Assembly (NCBI GenBank): GCA_947507875.1
Contig: CANNQP010000001.1
Span: 272,684-336,683, forward strand
Reading direction: 5' to 3'
Origin: Verrucomicrobiaceae bacterium
GTDB taxonomy: Bacteria; Verrucomicrobiota; Verrucomicrobiia; Verrucomicrobiales; Verrucomicrobiaceae
Length of the DNA: 64,000 nucleotides
Shown here: piece after piece, positions 43,560 to 54,053 of the stretch
Position numbering within the stretch: position 1 is the stretch's first letter
Layout: each line of letters starts with the position of its first letter
The notes under the pieces: generated by a model
Seen by the model: the letters and a program-made list of their open reading frames with translations, nothing else
Databases searched by the model: none
What the model was told of the DNA's origin: nothing
Made by a program: the position numbers and the translations under genes

Positions 43560-44300
43560 GTGAAATCGCGCACTCTTGTTGCCATACCTGCCCGCTGGGG
43601 TTCCACCAGGTTCCCTGGAAAAATGCTGCACCTCATCGCAGGCAAGCCGCTCGTCCAGCACGTCTGGGAGCGCTGCCAACAATGTCAGGCGGTCGATGAA
43701 GTCATTATCGCTACCGACCATGAGGGCATCGTCGAGGCTGCTCGTGGCTTTGGTGCCAAAGCCATGCTAACTTCACCGGAGCATCCGAGCGGCACTGACC
43801 GTATCGCAGAAGCTGCACGCGCCTTGTCCGACTTCGATACGATCATCAATGTGCAGGGTGATGAACCCCTGATCTCCCCTGCCCTGATCGACCGATTGGC
43901 TCTGAGTCTTCAGGCAGATTCAAAGATTCGCATGATCACCGCGGCAGCTCCGCTGGTTGATCCAGGCCTTATCACAGACCCGAATGTCGTGAAGGTCGTT
44001 TTCGATGTGCATGGCGATAGCCTTTACTTCTCTCGCTCCCCCCTACCTTACGTGCGGAATGCAGCCGCACACACGCAGCATTATCGGCACCTGGGGATCT
44101 ATGGTTTTCAAAGGGATTTTCTACATCAATTCATTGCCTGGCCACCTTCCCGACTTGAGCAAACCGAATCGCTTGAGCAACTCCGCGCCCTCGAAAACGG
44201 TGTCCGTCTTCGTGTGGTGCTTACCGACGACCTTTCTCCTGGAGTCGATACCCCCGAACAGGCCGTCGCTATTGAAAAGCACCTGCTGGGGAAAGCATGA
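43560..44300 (+). CDS. kdsB: 3-deoxy-manno-octulosonate cytidylyltransferase
   Basis: Activates Kdo as CMP-Kdo for lipopolysaccharide inner-core synthesis, which shows the organism has a Gram-negative outer membrane. 246 residues from GTG at 43560; a TTG four codons upstream is an alternative. Motifs: VAIPARWGSTRFPGKML (nucleotide-binding), IIATDHEGIVEAARGFG, PEHPSGTDRIAEAA, INVQGDEPLISP, FSRSPLPYVR, HLGIYGFQRDFL and the C-terminal GVDTPEQAVAIEK. pyrG follows 60 bp downstream and both may share a transcript; the CTP made by PyrG is the co-substrate of KdsB. Confidence 0.95.
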   Translation: MKSRTLVAIPARWGSTRFPGKMLHLIAGKPLVQHVWERCQQCQAVDEVIIATDHEGIVEAARGFGAKAMLTSPEHPSGTDRIAEAARALSDFDTIINVQGDEPLISPALIDRLALSLQADSKIRMITAAAPLVDPGLITDPNVVKVVFDVHGDSLYFSRSPLPYVRNAAAHTQHYRHLGIYGFQRDFLHQFIAWPPSRLEQTESLEQLRALENGVRLRVVLTDDLSPGVDTPEQAVAIEKHLLGKA

Positions 44301-44342
44301 AACCTACACACTCTCTTTGATTCGAACCTTGAACCGCATTAA

Positions 44343-45980
<1,638 letters not shown>

Positions 45981-45991
45981 AATGGATACTG

Positions 45992-46042
45992 CGCCCAACA
46001 GGGCGTGAGACGAATAGCATTGAATTCTGAATCAATGCTTTC
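45992..46042 (+). terminator. Possible terminator hairpins after pyrG
   Basis: CGCCC-AACA-GGGCG at 45992-46005 and AGCATTGA-N8-TCAATGCT at 46016-46039, both perfect stems. Only a short T run follows the second, so termination is plausible but not strong. Confidence 0.4.
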
Positions 46043-46157
46043 GGACAGCGACAGCCATTCTTTCAGCACTGCAGGCATACCGCCGACAGATCATTCCTTG
46101 AATGAGTCTATGGCCATCATCTAGACCTGAAACGTAGTTTAATTGTCATCCATCTTC

Positions 46158-48446
46158 ATGCCCCCCGCATCTCACATCTCACCTCAACCGCCAGCCAAAT
46201 TCACTGGCATCCAGCTAGGAAAAACCAAGGCAGCCGCAGCCGGAGTACCTGCGGTCACAAATTCCTTGAAGCACGTCTATGGAAATGCAGGGCTCTTGCG
46301 CGGGACGGAAGCCATGCTGAAACTCAATCAATGGGAAGGTTTTGATTGCCCTAGCTGTGCCTGGCCCGATCCAGATGACCATCGCAGCGCCTTCGAGTTT
46401 TGTGAAAATGGAGCCAAAGCCATCGCCTCCGAAACCACCAAGAGAAGAGTTACTCCCAAGTTTTTCGAAGAATATAGCGTGTCTGAATTGGCTGAATGGA
46501 GCGACTATGAAATGGATCAGGCAGGTCGTCTTACTCAGCCCATGGTCCTACAATCAGGCGAAACACACTACCGGCCCATTTCCTGGGACGAAGCGTTCTC
46601 CCTTATCGCGAAAGAGCTCAATGCATTGGCTACGCCTGACGAAGCCATCTTCTACACCTCAGGGCGAGCGACCAATGAAGCCGCATTCTTGTACCAGCTG
46701 TTTGTGCGAAACTTTGGCACAAATAACCTGCCGGACTGCTCAAACATGTGTCATGAAAGCAGCGGTGCCGCACTGAATTCAAGCATCGGAGTCGGTAAAG
46801 GCACGGTAACCCTGCACGATCTCGAGACAGCTGAGACGATTCTGATCATCGGTCAAAACCCAGGAACGAATCATCCTAGAATGCTGACCAGCTTGCAGCG
46901 GGCAGTGGAAGCAGGAGCGAACATCATCGCCGTGAATCCGATGAAGGAAGCGGGCCTCACCGGCTTCATGCATCCGCAGCAAGTCAAAGGCGTGATCGGG
47001 ATGGCGACGCCTCTGGCCAAGCAATTTCTCCAGGTTCGTCTCAACGGAGATCAAGCTTTATTGAAAGGCATAGCCAAAACGCTGGTGGAAGATGGAACGA
47101 TCGATGCAGATTTCATCGCAACACACACGCGCGGCTTTGATCAATATCTGGAGCATCTGAAATCGCTCGATTGGTCTGAGCTGGAACGTGTGAGTGGCAT
47201 CCCAAAATCCGAGATTCAAAAAGCCGCCAGGCAGGCAGCCTCAGGGAAACGCAAAGTCATCACGTGTTGGGCCATGGGCCTCACCCAGCACAAAAATGCA
47301 GTCGCCACCATTCAAGAAGTTGTCAATATTCATTTGATGTTAGGCGCAATAGGGCGTGAAAGCGCGGGCCTGTGTCCAGTGCGGGGCCATAGCAATGTGC
47401 AAGGAGATCGCACCATGGGTGTCTTTGAAAAGATGCCTGAATCCTTCATGGATCGCCTCGAATCTGTTTTTCAATTTCAAGTTCCCCGACATCATGGCTG
47501 GGATACCGTGGCAGCCATCAAGGCGATGCATGAAGGTAAGGGGAAAGTGTTTTACGCTCTAGGAGGCAACTTTCTTCAAGCCACTCCTGACACGGAATAC
47601 ACCGCAAAAGCGCTGCGTCGCTGTGCGCTCACCGTGCATGTTTGCACAAAGCTAAACCGCAGCCACTTAATCACCGGCAAAACAGGGCTCATTCTTCCCT
47701 GCTTGGGACGAAGCGAGATCGATTGGCGAAAAGATGGACCTGCATTCTTGACTGTCGAGAATAGCATGAGTGTGGTTCATCAGTCTCAGGGCCAACTTGA
47801 ACCAGCATCGCCTTATCTGTTGAGTGAGCCTGACATCGTCGCACGCACAGCGGAAAAAACGCTTGGTAAAAAATCTTGTGTAGATTGGCTATGGCTCGTC
47901 GAAGACTATGACCGAATCCGCGACATCATAGAGCGCGTCATACCTGGCTTCGAAAACTTCAATGAACGTGTGCGTAAACCTGGTGGATTTTACCTACCCA
48001 GTACTGCTAGAAATTTAGAATGGGCCGTACCAGGCGGGCGAGCAATTTTCTTCACCCATTCCCTGAACTGCGTTCAGTTAGGCCAAGGTCAATTGCTTTT
48101 GCAAACGATGCGGAGCCACGATCAATTTAACACAACAGTTTACGGATTGAATGATCGTTATCGGGGCATTGGCAACGAAAGGCGTATAGTGTTCATGAAT
48201 CCAGGTGACATGAAGGAGCGGGGCATCAGCCCTGTCAGTCCTGTCGATATTCAAAGCCACTTCCAAGGCACCGTGCGCGAAGCGAAAAGATTTCTGGCGA
48301 TTCCATACGATCTGCCTGCTGGTAGCTGTGCTGCTTATTTCCCGGAGGCAAATGTCTTGGTGCCGATTGATAGTTTTGCGGACATCAGCCTAACACCAAC
48401 CTCAAAAAGTGTCATCGTCACTGTTTGTCCTTCTGCTGAAAGCTAA
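46158..48446 (+). CDS. YdeP-like molybdopterin oxidoreductase
   Basis: A 762-residue FdhF/YdeP-family oxidoreductase. Near the N-terminus DCPSCAWPDPDDHRS replaces the normal four-Cys iron-sulfur motif: only two close Cys and a later FCENGAKA Cys are present, as in E. coli YdeP. Molybdopterin-binding segments follow: TSGRATNEAAFLYQLFVRNFGTNN, CSNMCHESSGAAL, ILIIGQNPGTNHPRML, GLCPVRGHSNVQGDRTMGV and, in the C-terminal domain, RAIFFTHSLN. The position of the Mo ligand is not certain. The physiological substrate of the family is unknown; YdeP has been linked to acid resistance. A TTG 15 bp upstream is an alternative start. It has no obvious electron-transfer partner gene beside it. Confidence 0.87.
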   Translation: MPPASHISPQPPAKFTGIQLGKTKAAAAGVPAVTNSLKHVYGNAGLLRGTEAMLKLNQWEGFDCPSCAWPDPDDHRSAFEFCENGAKAIASETTKRRVTPKFFEEYSVSELAEWSDYEMDQAGRLTQPMVLQSGETHYRPISWDEAFSLIAKELNALATPDEAIFYTSGRATNEAAFLYQLFVRNFGTNNLPDCSNMCHESSGAALNSSIGVGKGTVTLHDLETAETILIIGQNPGTNHPRMLTSLQRAVEAGANIIAVNPMKEAGLTGFMHPQQVKGVIGMATPLAKQFLQVRLNGDQALLKGIAKTLVEDGTIDADFIATHTRGFDQYLEHLKSLDWSELERVSGIPKSEIQKAARQAASGKRKVITCWAMGLTQHKNAVATIQEVVNIHLMLGAIGRESAGLCPVRGHSNVQGDRTMGVFEKMPESFMDRLESVFQFQVPRHHGWDTVAAIKAMHEGKGKVFYALGGNFLQATPDTEYTAKALRRCALTVHVCTKLNRSHLITGKTGLILPCLGRSEIDWRKDGPAFLTVENSMSVVHQSQGQLEPASPYLLSEPDIVARTAEKTLGKKSCVDWLWLVEDYDRIRDIIERVIPGFENFNERVRKPGGFYLPSTARNLEWAVPGGRAIFFTHSLNCVQLGQGQLLLQTMRSHDQFNTTVYGLNDRYRGIGNERRIVFMNPGDMKERGISPVSPVDIQSHFQGTVREAKRFLAIPYDLPAGSCAAYFPEANVLVPIDSFADISLTPTSKSVIVTVCPSAES

Positions 48447-48509
48447 GGAGAGCATGGCTGCTCTTTTGCCTTGGAGTATCTTAACCTCGTGATTTTTTTG
48501 ATTCAGAAC

Positions 48510-48599
48510 TGGCGGAAGAGGTGGGATTCGAACCCACGGTGGGGTTTCCCCCACGCCTGATTTCGAGTCAGGTACCTTAAACCACTCAGCCACTCTTCC
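48510..48599 (-). tRNA. tRNA-Ser (anticodon CGA)
   Basis: A 90-nt class II tRNA on the minus strand. The acceptor stem GGAAGAG pairs with CTCTTCC. The anticodon stem CCTGA/TCAGG encloses loop CTCGAAA with anticodon CGA. A long variable arm (GTGGGGGAAACCCCAC) marks it as serine, the T-arm is GTGGGTTCGAATCCCAC, and the discriminator G is followed by an encoded CCA. Confidence 0.97.
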
Positions 48600-48686
48600 T
48601 TCGATCAGTATTGTCAGACTAGCGGATTCACGTGGCTTGGCAAGAACGGGCTAGCATCTTTTTACCCATCGAGGTTTTTTGCATCA

Positions 48687-49667
48687 TCATGGATTTGCTC
48701 TGCGCTGAGAAAGAACCCGTGAAATCCAGTGATAGAGGTCACGACTGACCTCGGCACGTTGGACATCATGAAGCAACAGATGATGGCTACGAGTATACCA
48801 CAGGAGACGCTTCTGAGTGGAGCGCACCTGGGAAAAAAGAGATTGAACCTGCTCAGGACTGCTGATCACATCATGAGGCGAAGCCAAAAAAAGCACAGGC
48901 ATCCTCAGCTGACGTGCAGACTCAGCATTGTTATCCATAAGCCGACCTAACTCCGCAAGCAGCCGAAGACTAAAACTGGAAATATGATGGGGGGTTCGGC
49001 TCATCTGCTCGCCATGCGTAGTTTGGCTCGTAACTTGAATTTTGGATTCATCCATACCCGCCAGTTCACCCAGTGAAAATCGGGTCCGTGGAGTTAAGCG
49101 AGCTGCCATCTCGAGCAACCAGCGTCGAAAATCGCTAACAGTCATGCGAAGGCCCGCGACGGGTGAAGCGAATACGATACCAGCTGGCCCTTGGTGGCCT
49201 GAGAGGAGACGTGCTGCAGTGTGTAGGCAAATAAGGCTACCTGCACTCTCTCCATACCAAAAGATCGGAAGGCGAGGATGGGCTTTTTTGACGAGAAGAT
49301 GAAACGTCTCTAGGTCATGCAACCACTGATTCGCTGAACGAATATCTCCACGCTGTGAACCGACAGGATCATTGCCTTGGCCGCGAAGATCGTACGCATA
49401 GACACCTATGCCTTGCTTTGGCAGGGTATCAGCGATGAACCAGAAATCTGAAGATGCCCCGCTAAGACCGTGAACAGCAATGACTATGGCTTGAGGACGC
49501 TGCGCTTCGGAGGGGAGCCATCTCTGATATGGCATGACTTTCCCATCGTAGCTGGTCCAATGTCCCAGTCCTAGGCTTGGACGCTGAACCGTCTGACGCA
49601 AGGAGCTGCAGCTTGAGAAGCATGCCATGAATAACAGTAGCTGGGCAGCATAAATGAGGCGGCTCAC
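48687..49667 (-). CDS. Alpha/beta hydrolase, lysophospholipase-like, probable lipoprotein
   Basis: A serine hydrolase of the monoacylglycerol lipase/lysophospholipase group. The nucleophile is in GESAG, the oxyanion-hole region is AVHGLSGASSDF with YDLRGQGND, the acid is the Asp in ASPHDV, and the catalytic His in TRSHHLLLHD. From the GTG at 49667 the product (about 326 residues) begins with a hydrophobic signal ending in MACFSSCSS, a possible lipoprotein Cys. An ATG start 99 bp upstream is open but adds a charged stretch ahead of the signal, so I prefer the GTG. The gene lies 88 bp upstream of tRNA-Ser on the same strand. Confidence 0.83.
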   Translation of the reverse strand: MSRLIYAAQLLLFMACFSSCSSLRQTVQRPSLGLGHWTSYDGKVMPYQRWLPSEAQRPQAIVIAVHGLSGASSDFWFIADTLPKQGIGVYAYDLRGQGNDPVGSQRGDIRSANQWLHDLETFHLLVKKAHPRLPIFWYGESAGSLICLHTAARLLSGHQGPAGIVFASPVAGLRMTVSDFRRWLLEMAARLTPRTRFSLGELAGMDESKIQVTSQTTHGEQMSRTPHHISSFSLRLLAELGRLMDNNAESARQLRMPVLFLASPHDVISSPEQVQSLFSQVRSTQKRLLWYTRSHHLLLHDVQRAEVSRDLYHWISRVLSQRRANP

Positions 49668-49800
49668 CGAGATCAGGAAACCATCACATTCTCTTTCACC
49701 ACGAATTCGCCGCAAATAGTATGGGTAGGGCAAAAATCCATGAAGACACATTGGGGAGAGTTTCAAAGGTCAGTGTTTTCGGATACCTAAGCTGAAAAAC

Positions 49801-49837
49801 AAAAAAAGCACGGACCGTTGCCGATCCGCGCTTTTTT
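49801..49837 (-). terminator. Rho-independent terminator of ilvC
   Basis: On the minus strand an 11-bp stem (AAAAGCGCGGA with TCCGTGCTTTT, one G-U pair) and a 10-nt loop end in a U run, 34 bp after the ilvC stop. Confidence 0.85.
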
Positions 49838-49870
49838 GTAGTTAGGCTTTTCTTAACGAGTGATCTAAGA

Positions 49871-50899
49871 TTAAGCGTAACTTGCCTGTTGGCCTTTGAT
49901 GTCACGCTTTTTGATCCAAGGCATCAGCGAGCGAAGCTTAGCACCTGTTTTTTCGATCGGGTGCTTCTCGCCATCTTTCAGCAGCTTGTTGAATGTCTTG
50001 TAACCGGTTTCGGTTTCCTTGATCCACTCCTTGGCGAATTTGCCGGTCTGGATATCTTTTAATGCCGCTTTCATGCGCTTCTTGACCGAGGCGTCGATGA
50101 TCTTAGGACCGACTTTCACATCACCCCACTTCGCGGTCTCCGAGATCGAGAATCGCATGCCTGCGATACCGGATTCGTTCATGAGATCCACGATGAGCTT
50201 CAGCTCGTGCAGGCATTCAAAGTAAGCCATCTCGGGGCTGTAACCCGCTTCCACGAGAACTTCAAAACCGGCTTGAACCAAAGCGCTGGTGCCACCACAA
50301 AGAACGGTCTGCTCACCGAAGAGGTCCGTCTCGGTCTCCTCTTTGAAGGTGGTCTCAATCACACCACCACGCGTTCCACCGATGCCATGGGCCCAAGCCA
50401 GAGCAATCTTCTTGGCTTGCTTGTCAGCGTTTTGGTAAATGGCAATCAAAGCAGGAACGCCTTTTCCTTCGGTGTATTGACGACGCACAATGTGACCTGG
50501 GCCTTTTGGAGCCACCATGATGACATTCACTTCTTTCGGTGGAATGACTGTCTTGTAGTGAATAGCGAAGCCGTGAGAGAAAAGCAGCGTTTTGCCCTTG
50601 GTCAGATTCGGAGCGATGTCGTTCTTGTAAACTCCACCGATTTTGGTGTCCGGCACGGCGACAAAGATAACGTCGGCTTTTTTGACGGCCTCAGCGGTAT
50701 CGAACACTTTCAGTCCCTTTTCCTCTGCGACTTGGCGACTCTTAGAGCCCTTGTAGAGGCCAATGATGACGTTAACGCCGCTTTCCTTGAGGTTGAGGGC
50801 GTGGGCATGGCCCTGAGAGCCGAAGCCGATGACTGCGCAGGTCTTGCCTTTGAGCGGTTCAAGGCTGGCGTCTTTTTCTGTGTAGATTTTCGCGGGCAT
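49871..50899 (-). CDS. ilvC: Ketol-acid reductoisomerase
   Basis: Isomerises and reduces acetolactate and acetohydroxybutyrate in valine, leucine and isoleucine synthesis. 342 residues, class I (short) form. The Rossmann motif is [16 protein letters not shown]. The cofactor loop reads [10 protein letters not shown], with Lys and Ser residues suited to NADPH. The metal/substrate site has [12 protein letters not shown], and [33 protein letters not shown] occurs as successive conserved blocks. It is a single-gene unit: a terminator follows, and a palindrome lies upstream of the start. Confidence 0.96.
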   Translation of the reverse strand: MPAKIYTEKDASLEPLKGKTCAVIGFGSQGHAHALNLKESGVNVIIGLYKGSKSRQVAEEKGLKVFDTAEAVKKADVIFVAVPDTKIGGVYKNDIAPNLTKGKTLLFSHGFAIHYKTVIPPKEVNVIMVAPKGPGHIVRRQYTEGKGVPALIAIYQNADKQAKKIALAWAHGIGGTRGGVIETTFKEETETDLFGEQTVLCGGTSALVQAGFEVLVEAGYSPEMAYFECLHELKLIVDLMNESGIAGMRFSISETAKWGDVKVGPKIIDASVKKRMKAALKDIQTGKFAKEWIKETETGYKTFNKLLKDGEKHPIEKTGAKLRSLMPWIKKRDIKGQQASYA

Positions 50900-50965
50900 G
50901 TGTTGGTTAGGGTCTGGATATAGGGCGCGGAGATTGGTTCATCCCCTGCGGATGGTCAAGGAAGA

Positions 50966-50987
50966 GTTGCCAACCTGAATTGGCAAC
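50966..50987. promoter_or_regulatory. Inverted repeat upstream of ilvC
   Basis: GTTGCCAA-N6-TTGGCAAC, an 8-bp perfect palindromic pair 67 bp upstream of the ilvC start. A further ATTGGCAA half-site copy lies at 51004-51010. It could be an operator for ilvC or for the divergent pseudouridine synthase gene; the regulator is unknown. Confidence 0.45.
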
Positions 50988-51213
50988 CAGATAAGGGGTA
51001 TTATTGGCAAGTGGCCAGGACTTGCTGGAAAAAGCGTTTCTGTGTCGAACACCCACGGATTCAAATCCTCATCGGCTTGGATCATTTCTCTTGCTTGTCG
51101 TGATTCCTATCCACCTCTAGCCTATGGGGAAAGTTTTTCATATTGGAACCCATCCTTGACCTACTTTCCTGCCTTCGACCGCAAGGCCTGTGCTTTGACG
51201 CATCGCACTTGTC

Positions 51214-51993
51214 ATGACATGGAGGAAGAGCATCCACTCACTGACCTTCATGGAGCCACAAACGAAGCCCCCCTCTCCCTGGACTCGGTGTCCCATATTG
51301 CACCAAGATCGATTCATTTTGGTGATCAACAAGCCAGCCGGAGTGCTGTCGCATCCGAATACTAGCAAGGCCAACGGGAAACAAGCTGCAGCCTTCACCG
51401 GCAACTATGATGCCGAAGCCCGCTGCTTTCATAGCGCGGCAGGCAAACTTTGGCTCATCCATCGGCTTGACCAGGATACGTCTGGTGTGCTCTTGGCAGC
51501 CTTTGATGAGCAAACGGCACAGCGCTCCAGAATGCTTTTCGAAGACCAGGCCATTCAAAAGCATTACCTCGCCGTGATTCGTGGCCAGCCAGCCTCTCCT
51601 CGTGGTGTCTGGCTTGACCATCTGATGACATCCGCTTCTCACGGCAGTGTGCGCACGCAGGTGATCAAAGGTCGTCCCCCCAATGCGGAGCTGCATTATC
51701 TGATGATAGGCAGGAGTGAGGAGCATCGGGTCAGTCTTTTGGACATCCGATTGATCACGGGAAAAACCCATCAAATCCGCGTCCAGGCAGCCTCCCGGCA
51801 TCACCCGCTCGTGGGTGATGATGTCTATGGCGATTTTTCACTAAACAGACGCCTCAAGCAGGCCTTGCATCTTCGACGACTCGCACTCCACGCGCGCGCT
51901 CTTGAGTTTAAGCATCCAGCTTCGGGCTTCAAAACGGTGATTGAGGCCCCGTTGCCAGACGATCTACATGAGTTGATCAAGACACTACATTAG
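51214..51993 (+). CDS. RluA-family pseudouridine synthase
   Basis: Converts uridine to pseudouridine in RNA, probably rRNA or tRNA. The catalytic Asp is in HRLDQDTSG; the other conserved blocks are FILVINKPAGVLSHP, HYLAVIRG, RLITGKTHQIRVQAASRHHPLVGDDVYG (consecutive motifs) and HARALEFKHP. There is no S4 domain at the N-terminus, and 259 residues is the short RluA/TruC-like type, so the target cannot be assigned. The second ATG, 36 bp downstream, is an equally possible start. Confidence 0.88.
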   Translation: MTWRKSIHSLTFMEPQTKPPSPWTRCPILHQDRFILVINKPAGVLSHPNTSKANGKQAAAFTGNYDAEARCFHSAAGKLWLIHRLDQDTSGVLLAAFDEQTAQRSRMLFEDQAIQKHYLAVIRGQPASPRGVWLDHLMTSASHGSVRTQVIKGRPPNAELHYLMIGRSEEHRVSLLDIRLITGKTHQIRVQAASRHHPLVGDDVYGDFSLNRRLKQALHLRRLALHARALEFKHPASGFKTVIEAPLPDDLHELIKTLH

Positions 51994-52084
51994 CGACGTG
52001 AGCAGGCCTTGACCAAATGCGGCGTCCACCTACTCTCCGCGCCCGTTTTGACACCCCCCAAACTCTGAAATTCCTGAAATCCAC

Positions 52085-53926
52085 ATGAGCACCCCTACCA
52101 CCCATGAATTCCAGGCCGAGGTGAAACAGGTCCTGGATATCGTCATTCATAGCCTCTACACCGACCGCGAAATTTTTATTCGTGAGTTGGTTTCCAACGC
52201 CGCTGACGCGTTAGAAAAGATGCGACTGACCCAACTGACCGAAAACGAGATCTTCCAAGCTGAGAAGAATCTGGAAATCAGCATCACCACGGATGAAACC
52301 GCAGGCACGCTCACTATCGCTGACACCGGCATTGGCATGACCCGCGCCGAGCTTGTCGAAAACCTGGGCACCATCGCCCACTCCGGTTCGAAAGCCTTCG
52401 CTTCCGCCTTAAAAAATGCGGGTAAGGGTGGCGATGCTTCCCTCATTGGTCAGTTCGGCGTCGGATTTTACTCCGCTTTCATGGTTGCTGAAGAGGTGAG
52501 GGTTTACACCCATTCCTGGCGTGGCGAGGGCGAGCACCTCGTCTGGTCCAGCACCGGAGTGGGCACCTACACGATCGACGAATCAACCGATCAAGATCGG
52601 GGCTGCCGGATTGTCATCAAACTGAAAGAAGATGCCAAAGACTTTGCCAAAACCTGGAACGTCAAAAGCGTGCTGGGCAAGTATTCGAATTTCGTCGGCT
52701 TCCCCATCACCCTCAACGGCGAGCGAGTGAACACAGTCGAGGCCATTTGGCTGAAAAGCAAAGACGCTGTCACGGAAGAAGAATACGATTCCTTCTACAA
52801 ATTCACGGCCAAGGCCTTCGACAAACCCAGCTACCGCCTGCACTTCCAAGCAGACGCACCGCTGGTCATCAATGCCCTGCTCTTCTTGCCTGAGCAAAAC
52901 ATGGAAATGTTCGGCATGGGTCAGATGGAGCCCGGCGTCGCCCTTTACTGTAAAAAAGTTCTCATCGACCCGAGCCCGCCTAAGCTGCTGCCAGACTGGA
53001 TGCGCTTCGTCAAAGGAGTCATCGACTCCGAAGATCTCCCCCTCAATATTTCACGCGAGTCGATGCAAGACAGCGCGCTCGTCCGCAAACTCGGTGAAGT
53101 CGTCAGCAAGCGACTGATCAAATTCCTCGACAAAGAAGCCCAGGACGACGCCAAGAAGTTCCAGGAGTTTTACGCCAAATTCAGCCGATTCTTCAAAGAA
53201 GGCATCGCGACAGATCACGCCAACCGGGATGCCATCGCCAAGCTGCTGCGTTACGAATCCAGCATGACCGAGAAAGGTGAAGTCATCAGCCTCGCTGACT
53301 ACGTGAAGCGCATGAAGGAGGACCAAAAGGCCATTTATTACCAAGTGGCGCCCAGCCGCAGTGCCATCGAAGGCGGCCCCTACCTTGAAGCCTTCCAATC
53401 CAAAGGCTATGAAGTGCTTTTCCTTTACGAAAGCATCGACGAATACGTCGTCTCCATGCTGCCCGAGTTTGAGGGTAAAAAACTGCAAGCCGTGAACAGC
53501 CCCGACGTCGATCTCGGCGATGTCGCATCCGAGGGGAATGCCCTTAGTGAGGCCGATACCACGACCTTGGCCACTTGGCTCAAAGAAACGCTGGGAGCCG
53601 GAGTCGAAGATGTGCGGCCTGGCAAACGACTCGTCAGCGCACCCGCCCTCGCCATCACTCCGGAAGGAGAAATGACGCCTCAGATGCGTCAAATGATGAA
53701 GGCTCTGAAGCCTGATGAAATCCAAGCTCCTAAGGTGATCCTAGAGATCAATCCAAGGCATGAACTGGTGAAGAAAGTGCATCAGCTTCGCAGCCAAGAT
53801 GCAGACCTAGCCACCCTCCTTAGCGAGCAAATCCTGGATAATGCCCTACTCAGTGCGGGGCTTCTTGATGACACCCAACGTGTAGTTTCCCGCACAGAAA
53901 AAATCATGGCGCGAATCACAGCTTAG
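52085..53926 (+). CDS. htpG: Molecular chaperone HtpG (Hsp90)
   Basis: Bacterial Hsp90, 613 residues. The N-terminal ATPase domain has EFQAEVKQVLDIVIHSLYTD, FIRELVSNAADAL, IADTGIGMTRAEL, GTIAHSGSKAF and IGQFGVGFYSAFMVA. The middle domain contains the catalytic-Arg segment near LPLNISRESMQDS. The C-terminal dimerisation domain is complete, ending RTEKIMARITA. A terminator follows. Confidence 0.97.
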   Translation: MSTPTTHEFQAEVKQVLDIVIHSLYTDREIFIRELVSNAADALEKMRLTQLTENEIFQAEKNLEISITTDETAGTLTIADTGIGMTRAELVENLGTIAHSGSKAFASALKNAGKGGDASLIGQFGVGFYSAFMVAEEVRVYTHSWRGEGEHLVWSSTGVGTYTIDESTDQDRGCRIVIKLKEDAKDFAKTWNVKSVLGKYSNFVGFPITLNGERVNTVEAIWLKSKDAVTEEEYDSFYKFTAKAFDKPSYRLHFQADAPLVINALLFLPEQNMEMFGMGQMEPGVALYCKKVLIDPSPPKLLPDWMRFVKGVIDSEDLPLNISRESMQDSALVRKLGEVVSKRLIKFLDKEAQDDAKKFQEFYAKFSRFFKEGIATDHANRDAIAKLLRYESSMTEKGEVISLADYVKRMKEDQKAIYYQVAPSRSAIEGGPYLEAFQSKGYEVLFLYESIDEYVVSMLPEFEGKKLQAVNSPDVDLGDVASEGNALSEADTTTLATWLKETLGAGVEDVRPGKRLVSAPALAITPEGEMTPQMRQMMKALKPDEIQAPKVILEINPRHELVKKVHQLRSQDADLATLLSEQILDNALLSAGLLDDTQRVVSRTEKIMARITA

Positions 53927-53948
53927 GCGTCGAGACGCTCTCCAATGC

Positions 53949-53987
53949 AAAAGCCACAAGCTTCATGAGCTCGTGGCTTTTTGTTTT
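53949..53987 (+). terminator. Rho-independent terminator of htpG
   Basis: A 9-bp stem (AAAAGCCAC with GTGGCTTTT) with an inner AGCT/AGCT pairing is followed by a T-rich tail, 22 bp after the htpG stop. Confidence 0.85.
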
Positions 53988-54053
53988 TGATCTTCCTTCT
54001 GCCCCGCGTTGTGGCCTTGCTTGACGAGGAATAGGGGGTTATTCAGCTAGCTT

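Noticed and set aside
46158..48446. Second nitrate reductase
   Set aside because: The cysteine pattern and C-terminal domain are YdeP-like, not Nas/Nap-like, and it is far from the nitrate cluster.
49696..49905. 69-codon minus-strand frame over the ilvC terminator
   Set aside because: It spans the terminator hairpin and the ilvC 3' end and has no recognisable character.
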